Source of the DNA: Colletes latitarsis
Taxonomy: Eukaryota > Arthropoda > Insecta > Hymenoptera > Colletidae
Length of the DNA stretch: 64,000 nucleotides
Direction: 5' to 3'
Assembly: GCF_051014445.1 (NCBI RefSeq)
Contig: NW_027488366.1
Span: 15,022,001-15,086,000 of the forward strand
Shown piece after piece: positions 42,901 to 57,033 of this stretch. Position numbers and translations under genes: made by a program. The number at the start of each line of letters is the position of its first letter. Position 1 is the stretch's first letter. The notes under the pieces were generated by a model. That model was not told the DNA's origin. It ran no database searches and saw only the letters and a list, made by a program, of their open reading frames with translations.

Positions 42901-43161
42901 TGAAGTATGAGAAATATGCGAAAGTAAGAGCGTGATGAGGGCAAATCCTAGACCTATCCCAGACCTAACTTGCGTTATCCTCTAAAATATTTATCAAGAC
43001 TAGGTTTAATTGAATGTTTCAGTGTGGTACCACATTACTACGTGATCCAAACTAGAAAAAACCCAGGATCCGTTCAACAAGTATGTGTAGAATGCGAAAG
43101 TATGAGTCTGATCAGTGAAAATCTCAGGCCTTACCTAGACCTAACATGCGTTGTCCTCTAA
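39924..43161 (+). repeat. Satellite higher-order block B, copy 3
   Basis: Landmarks at 39924, 41738, 42266 and 42970 match 24253, 26067, 26595 and 27299 at a constant offset of 15671 bp (89 monomers). This copy therefore extends past the end shared by copies 1 and 2. Confidence 0.8.
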
Positions 43162-45388
43162 AATATTGATGGAAACCAGGTTTCATTGACCGTTTCAGTG
43201 TGGTACTACATTACTACGTGATGCAATCCAGAAAAAGCCCAGGATCTAGCCATCAAGTATGAGAAATATGCGAAAGAATGAGCCTGATGAGAGCAAATCC
43301 CAGACGTAACCTAGACCTAACATGCGTTATCCTCTAAAATATTGAGCGAAACCAGGTTTAATGGACTGTTTCAGTGTGGTACCACACTACTTCGTGATCC
43401 AAACCAGAAAAAACCCAGGATCTGTTCAACGCGTATGTGAAAAACGCTACACTGTGAGCCTGATGAGGGCAAATCTTAGACCTAACCCAGACCTACGATG
43501 CGTTAACCTCTAAAATATTTATCCAGACCAGGTTTAATCGACTGTTTCAGTGTGGTACCTCATTACTACGTGATCCAAACCAGAAAAAACCCAGGATCCG
43601 TTCAACAAGTATGTGAAGAATGCGAAAGTATGAGTCTGATGAGTGAAAATCCCAGTCCTAACCTAGACCTAACATGCGTTATCCTCTAAAATATTGATCG
43701 AAACCTGGTTTAATCGACTGTTTCAGTGTGGTACCACATTACTATGTGATCCAAACCAGAAAATAACCCAGGATCTGTTCAAGGAGTATGTGAAGTGTGC
43801 GAAAGTATGAGTCTGAAGAGATCAAATCCCAAACCTCTCCCAGACCTAACTTGCGTTATTCTCTAAAATATTGATCGAAACCAGGTTTAATCGACTGTTT
43901 CAGTGTGGTACCACATTACTACGTGATCCAAACCAGAAAAAACCCAGGATCCGTTCAACAAGTATGTGAAGAATGCGACAGTATGAGTCTGATGAGTGAA
44001 AATCCCAGACCTAACCTAGACCTAACATGCGTTATCCTCTGAAATATTGATCCAACCCAGGTTTAATGGACTGTTTCAGCGAGGTACAACAGTACTACGT
44101 GATCCAAACCAGAAAAAACCCAGGATCTGTTCAACAAGTGTGTGAAAAACGCGAAAGTATGAGCCTGATGAGGGCAAATCCCAGACATATCCCAGACCGA
44201 ACTTGCGTTGTCCTCTAAGATATTGATGGAAACCAGGTTTAATTGACTGTTTCAGTGTTGTACTTCATTACTACGTGATGCAATCCAGAAAAAGCCCAGG
44301 AGCTAGCCATCAAGTATGAGAAATATGCGAAAGAATGAGCCTGATGAGAGCAAATCCCAGGCCTAACCTAGACCTAACATGAATTATTCTCTAAAATATT
44401 GATCGAAACCAGGTTTAATTGACTGTTTCAGTGTGGTCCCACATTACTACGTGATCCAAACCTGAAAAAACCCAGGTTCCGTTCAACAAGTATGTGAAGA
44501 ATGCGAAAGTATGAGTCTGATGAGGTCAAATCCCAGGCCTAACCTAGACCTAACATGCGTTATCCTCAAAAATATTGATCGAAACCTGGTTTAATCGACT
44601 GTTTCAGTGTGGTACCACATTACTACGTGATCCAAACCAGAAAAAACCCAGGATCCGTTCAACAAGTATGTGAAGAATGCGAAAGTATGAGTCTGATGGG
44701 TGAAAATCCCAGTCCTAACCTAGACCTAACATGCGTTATCCTCTAAAATATTGATCGAAACCTGGTTTAATCGACTGTTTCAGTGTGGTACCACATTACT
44801 ACGTGATCCAAACCAGAAAAAACCCAGGATCCGTTCAACAAGTATGTGAAGAATGCGATAGTATGAGTCTGATGAGTGAAAATCCCAGGCCTAACCTAGA
44901 CCTAACATGCGTTATCCTCTAAAATATTGATCGAAAACAGGTTTAATCGACTGTTTCAGTGTGGTACCACACTACTTCGTGATCCAAACCAGAAAAAACC
45001 CAGGATCTGTTCAACAAGTATGTGAAAAACGCTAAACTGTGTGCCTGATGAGGGCAAATCTTAGACCTAACCCAGACCTAAGATGCGTTAACCTCTAAAA
45101 TATTTATCCAGACCAGGTTTAATTGAATGTTTCAGTGTGGTACCACGTTACTACGTGATCCAAACTAGAAAATACCCAGGATCCGTTCAACAAGTATGTG
45201 AAGAATCCAATAGTATGAGTCTGATGAGTGAAAATCCCAGGCCTAACCTAGACCTAACATGCGTTATCCTCTAAAATATTGATCGAAACCTGGTTTAATC
45301 GACTGTTTCAGTGTGGTACCACATTACTATGTGATCCAAACCAGAAAATAACCCAGGATCTGTTCAAGGAGTATGTGAAGTGTGCGAA

Positions 45389-45403
45389 AGTATGAGTCTG
45401 ATG
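45389..45403 (+). other. Unoccupied paralogue of the retrotransposon target site
   Basis: The 15 bp target sequence is present once here. The sequence to its right (at least 600 bp, about 45404-46040) matches the right flank of the retrotransposon (62436 onward), including private variants such as 'TTATCCCCTAAAATATTG' and 'GAATGCGGTAGTATG'. The left-hand monomer also matches the element's left flank. This supports the insertion boundaries drawn at 57049 and 62420. Confidence 0.85.
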
Positions 45404-47548
45404 AGATCAAATCCCAGACCTCTCCCAGACCTAACTTGCGTTATCCCCTAAAATATTGATCGAAACCAGGTTTAATCGACTGTTTCAGTGTGGTACCACA
45501 TTACTACGTGATCCAAACCAGAAAAAACCCAGGATCCGTTCAACAAGTATGTGAAGAATGCGGTAGTATGAGTCTGATGAGTGAAAATCCCAGACCTAAC
45601 CTAGACCTAACGTGCGTTATCCTCTAAAATATTGATCCAGACCAGGTTTAATTGAATGTTTCAGCGTGGTACCACACTACTACGTGATCCAAACCAGAAA
45701 AAACCCAGGATCTGTTCAACAAGTGTGTGAAAAACGCGAAAGTATGAGCCTGATGACGGCAAATCCCAGACATATCCCAGACCTAACTTGCGTTGTCCTC
45801 TAAGATATTGATGGAAACCAGGTTTAATTGACTGTTTCAGTGTTGTACTTCATTACTACGTGATGCAATCCAGAAAAAGCCCAGGAGCTAGCCATCAAGT
45901 ATGAGAAATATGCGAAAGAATGAGCCTGATGAGAGCAAATCCCAGGCCTAACCTAGACCTAACATGAATTATTCTCTAAAATATTGATCGAAACCAGGTT
46001 TAATTGACTGTTTCAGTGTGGTCCCACATTACTACGTGATCCAAACCAGAAAAAACCCAGGATCTGTTCAACAAGTGTGTGAAAAACGCGAAAGTATGAG
46101 CCTGATGACGGCAAATCCCAGACATATCCCAGACCTAACTTGCGTTGTCCTCTAAGATACTGATGGAAACCAGGTTTAATTGACTGTTTCAGTGTTGTAC
46201 TTCATTACTACGTGATGCAATCCAGAAAAAGCCCAGGAGCTAGCCATCAAGTATGAGAAATATGCGAAAGAATGAGCCTGATGAGAGCAAATCCCAGGCC
46301 TAACCTAGACCTAACATGAATTATTCTCTAAAATATTGATCGAAACCTGGTTTAATTGACTGTTTCAGTGTGGTCCCACATTACTACGTGATCCAAACCA
46401 GAAAAAACCCAGGATCCGTTCAACAAGTATGTGAAGAATGCGAAAGTATGAGTCTGATGAGGTCAAATCCCAGACCATTCCCAGACTTAACTTGCGTTAT
46501 CCTCTAAAATATTGATCGAAACCAGGTTTAATCGACTGTTTCAGTGTGGTACCACATTACTACGTGATCCAAACCAGAAAAATTCCAGGATCTAGCCATC
46601 AAGTATGTGAAGAATGCGAAAGTATGAGTCTGATGCGGGCAAATCCCAGACCTATCCCAGACCTAACTTGCGTTATCCACTAAAATATTGATCGAAACCA
46701 GGTTTAATTGACCGTTTCAGTGTGGTACCACATTACTACGTGATCCAAACCAGAAAAAACCCAGGATCCGTTCAACAAGTATGTGAAAAATGCGAAAGTA
46801 TGAGTCTGATGAGTGAAATTCCCAGGGCAAACCTAGACCTAACATGCGTTATCCTCTAAAATATTGATCGAAACCAGGTTTAATCGACTGTTTCAGTGTG
46901 GTACCACATTACTATGTGATCCAAACCAGAAAAAACCCAGGATCTGTTCAACAAGTATGTGAAAAACGCTAAACTGTGAGCCTGATGAGGGCATATCTTA
47001 GACCTAACCCAGACCTAAGATGCGATATCCTCTAAAATATTTATCCAGACCAGGTTTCATTGAATGTTTCATTGTGGTACCTCATTACTACGTGATCAAA
47101 ACCAGAAAAAACCCAGGATCCGTTCAACAAGTATGTGAAGAATGCGAAAGTATGAGTCTGATGGGTGAAAATCCCAGGCCTAACCTAGACCTAACATGCG
47201 TTATCCTCTAAAATATTGATCGAAACCTGGTTTAATCGACTGTTTCAGTGTGGTACCACATTACTATGTGATCCAAACCAGAAAATAACCCAGGATGTGT
47301 TCAAGGAGTATGTGAAGTGTGCGAAACTATGAGTCTGATGAGGTCAAATCCCAGACCTCTCCCAGACCTAACTTGCGTTATCCTCTAAAATATTGATCGA
47401 AACCAGGTTTAATCGACTGTTTCAGTGTGGTACCACATTACTACGTGATCCAATCCAGGAATAGCCCAGGATCTAGCCATGAAGTATGAGAAATATGCGA
47501 AAGCATGAGCCTGATGAGGGCAAATCCTAGACCTAACCCAGACCTAAC

Positions 47549-49325
47549 ATGCGTTATTCTGTAAAATTTTTATCAAGACCAGGTTTAATTGAATGTTTCA
47601 TTGTGGTACCTCATTACTACGTGATCAAAACCAGAAAAAACCCAGGATCCGTTCAACAAGTATGTGAAGAATGCGAAAGTATGAGTCTGATCAGTGAAAA
47701 TCTCAGGCCTTACCTAGACCTAACTTGCGTTGTCCTCTAAAATACTGATGGAAACCAAGTTTCATTGACTGTTTCAGTGTGGTACTTCACTACTACGTGA
47801 TGCAATCCAGAAAACGCCCAGGATGTAGCCATCAAGTATGAAAAATATGCGAAAGAATGAGCCTGATGAGAGCAAATCCCAGACCTAACATAGAGCTAAC
47901 ATGCGTTATCCTCTAAAATATTGAGCGAAACCAGGTTTAATGGACTGTTTCAGTGTGGTACCACACTACTTCGTGATCCAAACCAGAAAAATCCCAGGAT
48001 CTGTTCAACAAGTATGTGAAAAACGCTAAACTGTGAGCCTGACGAGGGCAAATCTTACACCTAACCCAGACCTAAGATGCGATATCCTCTAAAATATTTA
48101 TCCAGACCAGGTTTCATTGAATGTTTCATTGTGGTACCTCATTACTACGTGATCAAAACCAGAAAAAACCCAGGATCCGTTCAACAAGTATGTGAAGAAT
48201 GCGAAAGTATGAGTCTGATGGGTGAAAATCCCAGGCCTAACCTAGACCTAACATGCGTTATCCTCTAAAATATTGATCGAAACCTGGTTTAATCGACTGT
48301 TTCAGTGTGGTACCACATTACTATGTGATCCAAACCAGAAAATAACCCAGGATCTGTTCAAGGAGTATGTGAAGTGTGCGAAACTATGAGTCTGATGAGG
48401 TCAAATCCCAGACCTCTCCCAGACCTAACTTGCGTTATCCTCTAAAATATTGATCGAAACCAGGTTTAATCGACTGTTTCAGTATGGTACCACATTACTA
48501 CGTGATCCAAACCAGAAAAAACCCAGGATCCGTCCAACAAGTATGTGAAGAATGCGATAGTATGAGTCTGATGAGTGAAAATCCCAGACCTAACCTAGAC
48601 CTAACATGCGTTATCCTCTAAAATATTGATCCAAACCAGGTTTAATGGACTGTTTCAGCGTGGTACCACACTACTACGTGATCCAAACCAGAAAAAACCC
48701 AGGATCCGTTCAACAAGTATGTGAAGAATGCGAAAGTATGAGTCTGATGAGTGAAAATCCCAGGCCTAACCTAGACCTAACATGCGTTATCCTCAAAAAT
48801 ATTGATCGAAACCTGGTTTAATCGACTGTTTCAGTGTGGTACCACATTACTATGTGATCCAAACCAGAAAAAACCCAGGATCTGTTCAACAAGTATGTGA
48901 AAAACGCTAAACTGTGAGCCTGATGAGGGCATATCTTAGACCTAACCCAGACCTAAGATGCGTTAACCTCTAAAATATTTATCCAGACCAGGTTTCATTG
49001 AATGTTTCAGTGTGGTACCACTTTACTACGTGATTCAATCCAAAATTAGCCCAGGATCTAGCCATGAAGTATGAGAAATATGCGAAAGTAAGAGCGTGAT
49101 GAGGGCAAATCCTAGACCTATCCCAGACCTAACTTGCGTTATCCTCTAAAATATTTATCAAGACCAGGTTTAATTGAATGTTTCAGTGTGGTACCACATT
49201 ACTACGTGATCCAAACTAGAAAAAACCCAGGATCCGTTCAACAAGTATGTGTAGAATGCGAAAGTATGAGTCTGATGAGTGAAAATCCCAGGCCTAACCT
49301 AGACCTAACTTGCGTTATCCTCTAA
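47549..49325 (+). repeat. Satellite higher-order block A, copy 4 (distant)
   Basis: Shows the same 528 bp and 1057 bp landmark spacing as the block at 1769 but lies more than 32 kb from the nearest other full copy. Long-range copying, not only local slippage, therefore shaped the array. Partial copies (first two landmarks only) are at 26067, 34695 and 41738. Confidence 0.7.
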
Positions 49326-52300
49326 AATATTGTTCGAAACCAGGTTTAATCGACTGTTTCAGTGTGGTACCACATTAGTACGTGATCCAAACCAGAAAAA
49401 ACCCAGGATCCGTTCAACAAGTATGTGAAGAATGCGAAAGTATGAGCCTGATGACGGCAAATCCCAGACATATCCCAGACCTAACTTGCGTTGTCCTCTA
49501 AGATATTGATGGAAACCAGGTTTAATTGACTGTTTCAGTGTTGTACTTCATTACTACGTGATGCAATCCAGAAAAAGCCCAGGAGCTAGCCATCAAGTAT
49601 GAGAAATATGCGAAAGAATGAGCCTGATGAGAGCAAATCCCAGGCCTAACCTAGACCTAACATGAATTATTCTCTAAAATATTGATCGAAACCAGGTTTA
49701 ATTGACTGTTTCAGTGTGGTCCCACATTACTACGTGATCCAAACCAGAAAAAACCCAGGATCCGTTCAACAAGTATGTGAAGAATGCGAAAGTATGAGTC
49801 TGATGAGGTCAAATCCCAGACCATTCCCAGACTTAACTTGCGTTATCCTCTAAAATATTGATCGAAACCAGGTTTAATCGACTGTTTCAGTGTGGTGCCA
49901 CATTACTACGTGATCCAAACCAGAAAAATTCCAGGATCTAGCCATCAAGTATGTGAAGAATGCGAAAGTATGAGTCTGATGAGGGCAAATCCCAGACCTA
50001 TCCCAGACCTAACTTGCGTTATCCACTAAAATATTGATCGAAACCAGGTTTAATTGACCGTTTCAGTGTGGTACCACATTACTACGTGATCCAAACCAGA
50101 AAAAACCCAGGATCCGTTCAACAAGTATGTGAAAAATGCGAAAGTATGAGTCCGATCAGTGAAAATCTCAGGCCTTACCTAGACCTAACTTGCGTTGTCG
50201 TCTAAAATATTGATTGAAACCAGGTTTCATTGACTGTTTCAGTGTGGTACCACATTACTACGTGATCCAAACCAGAAAAAACCCAGGATCCGTTCAACAA
50301 GTATGTGAAGAATGCGAAAGTATGAGTCTGATGAGTGAAAATCCCAGGCCTAACCTAGACCTAACATGCGCTGTCCTCTAAAATATTGATGGAAACCAGG
50401 TTTCATTGACAGTTTCAGTGTGGTACCACAATACTACGTGGTCCAAACCAGAAAAAACCCAGGATCAGTTCAACAAGTATGTGAAGAATGCGAAAGTATG
50501 AGTCTGATGAGTGTAATTCCCAGGGCTAACCTAGCCCTAACATGCGTTGTCCTCTAAAATATTGATGGAAACCAGGTTTCATTGACTGTTTCAGTGTGGT
50601 ACTACATTACTACGTGATGCAATCCAGAAAAAGCCCAGGATCTAGCCAACAAGTATGAGAAATATGCGAAAGAATGAGCCTGATGAGAGCAAATCCCAGA
50701 CCTAACATAGACCTAACATGAATTATTCTCTAAAATATTGAGCGAAACCAGGTTTAATGGACTGTTTCAGTGTGGTCCCACATTACTACGTGATCCAAAC
50801 CAGAAATAACCCAGGATCCGTTCAACAAGTATGTGAAGAATGCGAAAGTATGAGTCTGATGAGTGAAAATCCCAGGCCTAACCTAGACCTAACATGCGCT
50901 GTCCTCTAAAATATTGATGGAAACCAGGTTTCATTGACAGTTTCAGTGTGGTACCACAATACTACGTGATCCAAACCAGAAAAAACCCAGGGTCTCTTCA
51001 ACAAGTATGTGGAAAACGCGAAAGTATGAGCCTGATGAGGGCAAACCCCAGACATATCCCAGACCAAACTTGCGTTGTCCTCTAAGATATTTATGGAAAC
51101 CAGGTTTAATTGACTGCTTCAGTGTTGTACTTCATTACTACGTGATGCAATCCAGAAAAAGCCCAGGATCTAGCCATCAAGTATGAGAAGTATGCGAAAG
51201 TATGAGCCTGATGAGGGCAAATCCCAGGCCTAACCTAGACCTAACATGCGTTATCCTCCAAAATATTGATCGAAACCTGGTTTAATCGACTGTTTCAGTG
51301 TGGTACCACATTACTATGTGATCCAAACCAGAAAATAACCCAGGATCTGTTCAAGGAGTATGTGAAGTGTGCGAAAGTATGAGTCTGATGAGGTCAAATC
51401 CCAGACCTATCCCAGACCTAACTTGCGTTATCCTCTAAAATATTGATCGAAACCAGGTTTAATGGACTGTTTCAGTGTGGTACCACACTACTTCGTGATC
51501 CATACCAGAAAAAACCCAGGATGTGTTCGACAAGTATGTGAAGAACGCTAAACTGTGAGCCTGATGAGGGGAAGATGAGGGCAATCTTAGACCTAACCCA
51601 GACCTAAGATGCGTTATCCTCTAAAATATTTATCCAGACCAGGTTTCATTGAATGGTTCAGTGTGGTACCACTTTACTACGTGATCGAATCCAGAAATAG
51701 CCTAGGATCTAGCCATGAAGTATGAGAAATATGCGAAAGTAAGAGCCTGATGAGGGCAAATCCTAGACCTATCCCAGACCTAACTTGCGTTATCCTCTAA
51801 AATATTGATCGAAACCAGGTTTAATTGACGGTTTCAGCGTGGTACCACATTACTACGTGATACAATCCAGAAAGAGCCCAGGATCTAGCCATGAAGTATG
51901 AGAAATATGCGAAAGTATGAGCCTGATGAGGGCAAATCCCAGGCCTAACCTAGACCTAACATGCGTTATCCTCCAAAATATTGATCGAAACCTGGTTTAA
52001 TCGACTGTTTCAGTGTGGTACCACATTACTATGTGATCCAAACCAGAAAATAACCCAGGATCTGTTCAAGGAGTATGTGAAGTGTGCGAAAGTATGAGTC
52101 TGATGAGGTCAAATCCCACACCTATCCCAGACCTAACTTGCGTTATCCTCTAAAATATTGATCGAAACCAGGTTTAATCGACTGTTTCAGTGTGGTACCA
52201 CATTACTATGTGATCCAAACCAGAAAAAATCCAGGATCTGTTCAACAAGTATGTGAAAAACGCTAAACTGTGTGCCTGATGAGGGCAAATCTTAGACCTA

Positions 52301-55300
52301 ACCCAGACCTAAGATGCGTTAACCTCTAAAATATTTATCCAGACCAGGTTTAATTGAATGTTTCAGTGTGGTACCACGTTACTACGTGATCCAAACTAGA
52401 AAATACCCAGGATCCGTTCAACAAGTATGTGAAGAATCCAATAGTATGAGTCTGATGAGTGAAAATCCCAGGCCTAACCTAGACCTAACATGCGTTATCC
52501 TCTAAAATATTGATCGAAACCTGGTTTAATCGACTGTTTCAGTGTGGTACCACATTACTATGTGATCCAAACCAGAAAATAACCCAGGATCTGTTCAAGG
52601 AGTATGTGAAGTGTGCGAAAGTATGAGTCTCATGAGGTCAAATCCCAGACCTATCCCAGACCTAACTTGCGTTATCCTCTAAAATATTGTTCGAAACCAG
52701 GTTTAATCGACTGTTTCAGTGTGGTACCACATTACTACGTGATCCAAACCAGAAAAAACCCAGGATCCGTTCAACAAGTATGTGAAGAATGCGAAAGTAT
52801 GAGTCTGATGAGTGAAAATCCCAGGCCTAACCTAGACCTAACATGCGTTATCCTCAAAAATATTGATCGAAACCTGGTTTAATCGACTGTTTCAGTGTGG
52901 TACCACATTACTATGTGATCCAAACCAGAAAAAACCCAGGATCTGTTCAACAAGTATGTGAAAAACGCTAAACTGTGAGCCTGATGAGGGCATATCTTAG
53001 ACCTAACCCAGACCTAAGATGCGTTAACCTCTAAAATATTTATCCAGACCAGGATTCATTGAATGTTTCAGTGTGGTACCACTTTACTACGTGATTCAAT
53101 CCAAAATTAGCCCAGGATCTAGCCATGAAGTATGAGAAATATGCGAAAGTAAGAGCGTGATGAGGGCAAATCCTAGACCTATCCCAGACCTAACTTGCGT
53201 TATCCTCTAAAATATTTATCAAGACCAGGTTTAATTGAATGTTTCAGTGTGGTACCACATTACTACGTGATCCAAACTAGAAAAAACCCAGGATCCGTTC
53301 AACAAGTATGTGTAGAATGCGAAAGTATGAGTCTGATGAGTGAAAATCCCAGGCCTAACCTAGACCTAACTTGCGTTATCCTCTAAAATATTGTTCGAAA
53401 CCAGGTTTAATCGACTGTTTCAGTGTGGTACCACATTAGTACGTGATCCAAACCAGAAAAAACCCAGGATCCGTTCAACAAGTATGTGAAGAATGCGAAA
53501 GTATGAGCCTGATGACGGCAAATCCCAGACATATCCCAGACCTAACTTGCGTTGTCCTCTAAGATATTGATGGAAACCAGGTTTAATTGACTGTTTCAGT
53601 GTTGTACTTCATTACTACGTGATGCAATCCAGAAAAAGCCCAGGAGCTAGCCATCAAGTATGAGAAATATGCGAAAGAATGAGCCTGATGAGAGCAAATC
53701 CCAGGCCTAACCTAGACCTAACATGAATTATTCTCTAAAATATTGATCGAAACCAGGTTTAATTGACTGTTTCAGTGTGGTCCCACATTACTACGTGATC
53801 CAAACCAGAAAAAACCCAGGATCCGTTCAACAAGTATGTGAAGAATGCGAAAGTATGAGTCTGATGAGGTCAAATCCCAGACCATTCCCAGACTTAACTT
53901 GCGTTATCCTCTAAAATATTGATCGAAACCAGGTTTAATCGACTGTTTCAGTGTGGTGCCACATTACTACGTGATCCAAACCAGAAAAATTCCAGGATCT
54001 AGCCATCAAGTATGTGAAGAATGCGAAAGTATGAGTCTGATGAGGGCAAATCCCAGACCTATCCCAGACCTAACTTGCGTTATCCACTAAAATATTGATC
54101 GAAACCAGGTTTAATTGACCGTTTCAGTGTGGTACCACATTACTACGTGATCCAAACCAGAAAAAACCCAGGATCCGTTCAACAAGTATGTGAAAAATGC
54201 GAAAGTATGAGTCCGATCAGTGAAAATCTCAGGCCTTACCTAGACCTAACTTGCGTTGTCGTCTAAAATATTGATTGAAACCAGGTTTCATTGACTGTTT
54301 CAGTGTGGTACCACATTACTACGTGATCCAAACCAGAAAAAACCCAGGATCCGTTCAACAAGTATGTGAAGAATGCGAAAGTATGAGTCTGATGAGTGAA
54401 AATCCCAGGCCTAACCTAGACCTAACATGCGCTGTCCTCTAAAATATTGATGGAAACCAGGTTTCATTGACAGTTTCAGTGTGGTACCACAATACTACGT
54501 GGTCCAAACCAGAAAAAACCCAGGATCAGTTCAACAAGTATGTGATGAATGCGAAAGTATGAGTCTGATGAGTGTAATTCCCAGGGCTAACCTAGCCCTA
54601 ACATGCGTTGTCCTCTAAAATATTGATGGAAACCAGGTTTCATTGACTGTTTCAGTGTGGTACTACATTACTACGTGATGCAATCCAGAAAAAGCCCAGG
54701 ATCTAGCCAACAAGTATGAGAAATATGCGAAAGAATGAGCCTGATGAGAGCAAATCCCAGACCTAACATAGACCTAACATGAATTATTCTCTAAAATATT
54801 GAGCGAAACCAGGTTTAATGGACTGTTTCAGTGTGGTCCCACATTACTACGTGATCCAAACCAGAAATAACCCAGGATCCGTTCAACAAGTATGTGAAGA
54901 ATGCGAAAGTATGAGTCTGATGAGTGAAAATCCCAGGCCTAACCTAGACCTAACATGCGCTGTCCTCTAAAATATTGATGGAAACCAGGTTTCATTGACA
55001 GTTTCAGTGTGGTACCACAATACTACGTGATCCAAACCAGAAAAAACCCAGGGTCTCTTCAACAAGTATGTGGAAAACGCGAAAGTATGAGCCTGATGAG
55101 GGCAAACCCCAGACATATCCCAGACCAAACTTGCGTTGTCCTCTAAGATATTTATGGAAACCAGGTTTAATTGACTGCTTCAGTGTTGTACTTCATTACT
55201 ACGTGATGCAATCCAGAAAAAGCCCAGGATCTAGCCATCAAGTATGAGAAGTATGCGAAAGTATGAGCCTGATGAGGGCAAATCCCAGGCCTAACCTAGA

Positions 55301-56790
55301 CCTAACATGCGTTATCCTCCAAAATATTGATCGAAACCTGGTTTAATCGACTGTTTCAGTGTGGTACCACATTACTATGTGATCCAAACCAGAAAATAAC
55401 CCAGGATCTGTTCAAGGAGTATGTGAAGTGTGCGAAAGTATGAGTCTGATGAGGTCAAATCCCAGACCTATCCCAGACCTAACTTGCGTTATCCTCTAAA
55501 ATATTGATCGAAACCAGGTTTAATGGACTGTTTCAGTGTGGTACCACACTACTTCGTGATCCATACCAGAAAAAACCCAGGATCTGTTCGACAAGTATGT
55601 GAAGAACGCTAAACTGTGAGCCTGATGAGGGGAAGATGAGGGCAATCTTAGACCTAACCCAGACCTAAGATGCGTTATCCTCTAAAATATTTATCCAGAC
55701 CAGGTTTCATTGAATGGTTCAGTGTGGTACCACTTTACTACGTGATCGAATCCAGAAATAGCCTAGGATCTAGCCATGAAGTATGAGAAATATGCAAAAG
55801 TAAGAGCCTGATGAGGGCAAATCCTAGACCTATCCCAGACCTAACTTGCGTTATCCTCTAAAATATTGATCGAAACCAGGTTTAATTGACGGTTTCAGCG
55901 TGGTACCACATTACTACGTGATACAATCCAGAAAGAGCCCAGGATCTAGCCATGAAGTATGAGAAATATGCGAAAGTATGAGCCTGATGAGGGCAAATCC
56001 CAGGCCTAACCTAGACCTAACATGCGTTATCCTCCAAAATATTGATCGAAACCTGGTTTAATCGACTGTTTCAGTGTGGTACCACATTACTATGTGATCC
56101 AAACCAGAAAATAACCCAGGATCTGTTCAAGGAGTATGTGAAGTGTGCGAAAGTATGAGTCTGATGAGGTCAAATCCCACACCTATCCCAGACCTAACTT
56201 GCGTTATCCTCTAAAATATTGATCGAAACCAGGTTTAATCGACTGTTTCAGTGTGGTACCACATTACTATGTGATCCAAACCAGAAAAAATCCAGGATCT
56301 GTTCAACAAGTATGTGAAAAACGCTAAACTGTGTGCCTGATGAGGGCAAATCTTAGACCTAACCCAGACCTAAGATGCGTTAACCTCTAAAATATTTATC
56401 CAGACCAGGTTTAATTGAATGTTTCAGTGTGGTACCACGTTACTACGTGATCCAAACTAGAAAATACCCAGGATCCGTTCAACAAGTATGTGAAGAATCC
56501 AATAGTATGAGTCTGATGAGTGAAAATCCCAGGCCTAACCTAGACCTAACATGCGTTATCCTCTAAAATATTGATCGAAACCTGGTTTAATCGACTGTTT
56601 CAGTGTGGTACCACATTACTATGTGATCCAAACCAGAAAATAACCCAGGATCTGTTCAAGGAGTATGTGAAGTGTGCGAAAGTATGAGTCTCATGAGGTC
56701 AAATCCCAGACCTATCCCAGACCTAACTTGCGTTATCCTCTAAAATATTGTTCGAAACCAGGTTTAATCGACTGTTTCAGTGTGGTACCA
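48670..56790 (+). repeat. Tandem duplication of a 4061 bp satellite block
   Basis: The second half (about 52730-56790) repeats the first at a constant offset of 4061 bp: landmarks 49134/53195, 52613/56674, and the 12-13 bp internal duplication at 51561/55622. Few differences separate the halves, so this is among the youngest rearrangements in the window. The retrotransposon lies about 260 bp beyond its right edge. The edges are approximate. Confidence 0.8.
51555..51590 (+). repeat. Monomer with 12-13 bp internal duplication (marker variant)
   Basis: Here 'GATGAGGG' is repeated ('GATGAGGGGAAGATGAGGG'), which lengthens the monomer. The same variant occurs near 55622 and near 63840. The three copies mark descent from one event and show that the satellite right of the retrotransposon belongs to the same duplicated family. 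Confidence 0.8.
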
Positions 56791-57033
56791 CATTACTACG
56801 TGATCCAAACCAGAAAAAACCCAGGATCCGTTCAACAAGTATGTGAAGAATGCGAAAGTATGAGTCTGATGGGTGAAAATCCCAGTCCTAACCTAGACCT
56901 AACATGCGTTATCCTCTAAAATATTGATCGAAACCTGGTTTAATCGACTGTTTCAGTGTGGTACCACATTACTATGTGATCCAAACCAGAAAATAACCCA
57001 GGATCTGTTCAAGGAGTATGTGAAGTGTGCGAA

